Source: Gracilimonas sp965227785 (lineage in GTDB: Bacteria > Bacteroidota > Rhodothermia > Balneolales > Balneolaceae). Taken from it: DNA of 64,000 nt. This document shows, in pieces, positions 63,229 to 64,000 of the stretch (position 1 is its first letter; the number at the start of each line of letters is the position of its first letter). The translations under genes and the position numbers were made by a program. Location: positions 1 to 64,000 of the forward strand of contig NZ_OZ245785.1 of the NCBI RefSeq assembly GCF_965227785.1. Reading direction: 5' to 3'. Under the pieces are notes generated by a model. That model saw only the letters and a list, made by a program, of their open reading frames with translations, was not told the origin of the DNA and searched no databases.

Positions 63229-64000
63229 ATACAACTTTAGAATTTAAGGAAAAGACCAAAACCCTAATTGATGACCTGAAAAGTGTCTGTGCCAACTATG
63301 GTTTAGGCAATGATGGGAATGAGTTTAAAATTATCACTCAGGTCTTTTTATATAAGTTTCTGAACGATAAATTTATACACGAAGTAAAGCAGGTGGATAA
63401 GAAGCTTGCTAAAGTGGAGGATATCGAAAAGAAACTAAAAGATTATGATGAGGATGAGTATGAAATGCTCATTATGGGGCTGAATGAAAACACGGCTATT
63501 CTTAAGTCAAATCATTTTATATCCCATTTGTATGAAAAGCAGAATGAAGATGATTTTTCTAAGTTATTCGATGATACCTTAAAGGATATTGCGAAAATCA
63601 ATAGTGAGATTTTCTCGGTAGTCACGGAAGGTGGTGAAAAGATTGTTCTGTTCGATGAGCTGAGCCAGTATGTAACCGGGAAAAGGGATGAATTTTGCAA
63701 GGCACTCATCAATAAGCTGGTAGGATTTAGCTTCGAGAATATTTTCCATGAAAAATTTGATTTTTATGCCACCATCTTTGAGTACCTGATCAAAGATTAC
63801 AATTCAAACAGTGGCGGGAAGTATGCTGAGTATTTTACTCCACATGCGGTTTCCAAGATCATGGCAAAATGCTTGGTGCAGGAAGATGTGAGCAATGTAA
63901 CCTGCTATGACCCCTCAGCCGGATCGGGTACTTTGTTGATGAACCTGGCCCATGAAATTGGAGAGAATAAGTGTACTATTTATTCACAGGACATTTCGCA
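63225..64000 (+). CDS. hsdM: Type I restriction modification DNA methyltransferase, M subunit (partial)
   Basis: The open frame runs off the window end, giving about 258 codons. It starts MNTTLEFKEKTKTLIDDLK. The N-terminal helical HsdM domain (about 1-150) has EFKIITQVFLYKFLNDKF. The methyltransferase region begins at about 195 with GGKYAEYFTPHAVSKIMAK, and has motif I DPSAGSGTLLMN. NPPY lies beyond the window. It overlaps hsdR by four bases. Confidence 0.93.
   Translation, partial: MNTTLEFKEKTKTLIDDLKSVCANYGLGNDGNEFKIITQVFLYKFLNDKFIHEVKQVDKKLAKVEDIEKKLKDYDEDEYEMLIMGLNENTAILKSNHFISHLYEKQNEDDFSKLFDDTLKDIAKINSEIFSVVTEGGEKIVLFDELSQYVTGKRDEFCKALINKLVGFSFENIFHEKFDFYATIFEYLIKDYNSNSGGKYAEYFTPHAVSKIMAKCLVQEDVSNVTCYDPSAGSGTLLMNLAHEIGENKCTIYSQDIS

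Noticed and set aside
1..64000. CRISPR array
   Set aside because: The repeated units found (families A, B and C) are not short, evenly spaced direct repeats with unique spacers, and no cas genes are present.

Overview
The window looks like chromosome from a Bacteroidota-type marine bacterium, most plausibly a Balneolota (Balneola/Gracilimonas-like) relative. This is inferred from gene content only: TonB receptors with carboxypeptidase-like N-terminal domains, DUF4249 and DUF4159 proteins, an STN-TonB receptor/FecR/ECF-sigma cascade, a histone H1-like (Hc1) protein, moderate GC, and almost no Shine-Dalgarno sequences. One Bacteroidota-like TTTG-N20-TAnnTT promoter was found. There is no rRNA and no CRISPR array.

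Layout. 1-5.3 kb: lipoprotein, receiver-only regulator, repeat-bearing membrane protein, outer-membrane barrel, ferredoxin-NADP reductase, two membrane proteins. 5.5-11.8 kb: alaS, then the pyruvate dehydrogenase E1alpha/E1beta/E2 run (no E3 here). 11.8-26.5 kb: secreted and envelope proteins, a class A beta-lactamase-like lipoprotein, the Hc1 gene, a two-domain cytidine deaminase, a GH3/beta-lactamase fusion, dnaG, VOC and DUF4159 proteins, and a DUF4249/TonB-receptor pair. 26.6-34.0 kb: a repeat-rich zone around a DUF72 gene, the tmRNA gene and a Type IIG restriction-modification gene that carries a repeat-derived in-frame insertion and a C-terminal frameshift. 34-38 kb: two divergent sensor kinases. 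38.0-39.1 kb: paired 290-bp repeats enclosing a truncated DUF559 nuclease gene. 39-45 kb: RidA and the sigma/lipoprotein/FecR/TonB cascade. 45-55 kb: M23 and M16 peptidases, a penicillin acylase-like enzyme, a GIY-YIG nuclease gene sandwiched by repeats, DinB, guaC, truA. 55.3 kb to the end: tRNA-Asn followed at once by a tyrosine integrase, excisionase-like and replication-like genes, two unrecognised genes and a Type I restriction system (hsdR, partial hsdM). This reads as the left end of an integrative element whose right end lies outside the window.

The most unusual material is between genes. Three repeat classes stand out: (i) word-repetitive long stem-loops, each of different sequence, four of six sitting in spacers between convergent genes; (ii) TGTCATCCTGAG-type inverted-repeat elements, two of which closely bracket a small GIY-YIG nuclease gene and one of which has become coding sequence inside the Type IIG enzyme; (iii) a 290-bp direct repeat bracketing a DUF559 nuclease remnant. 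The two nuclease/repeat sandwiches together are the best candidate here for an undescribed mobile arrangement.
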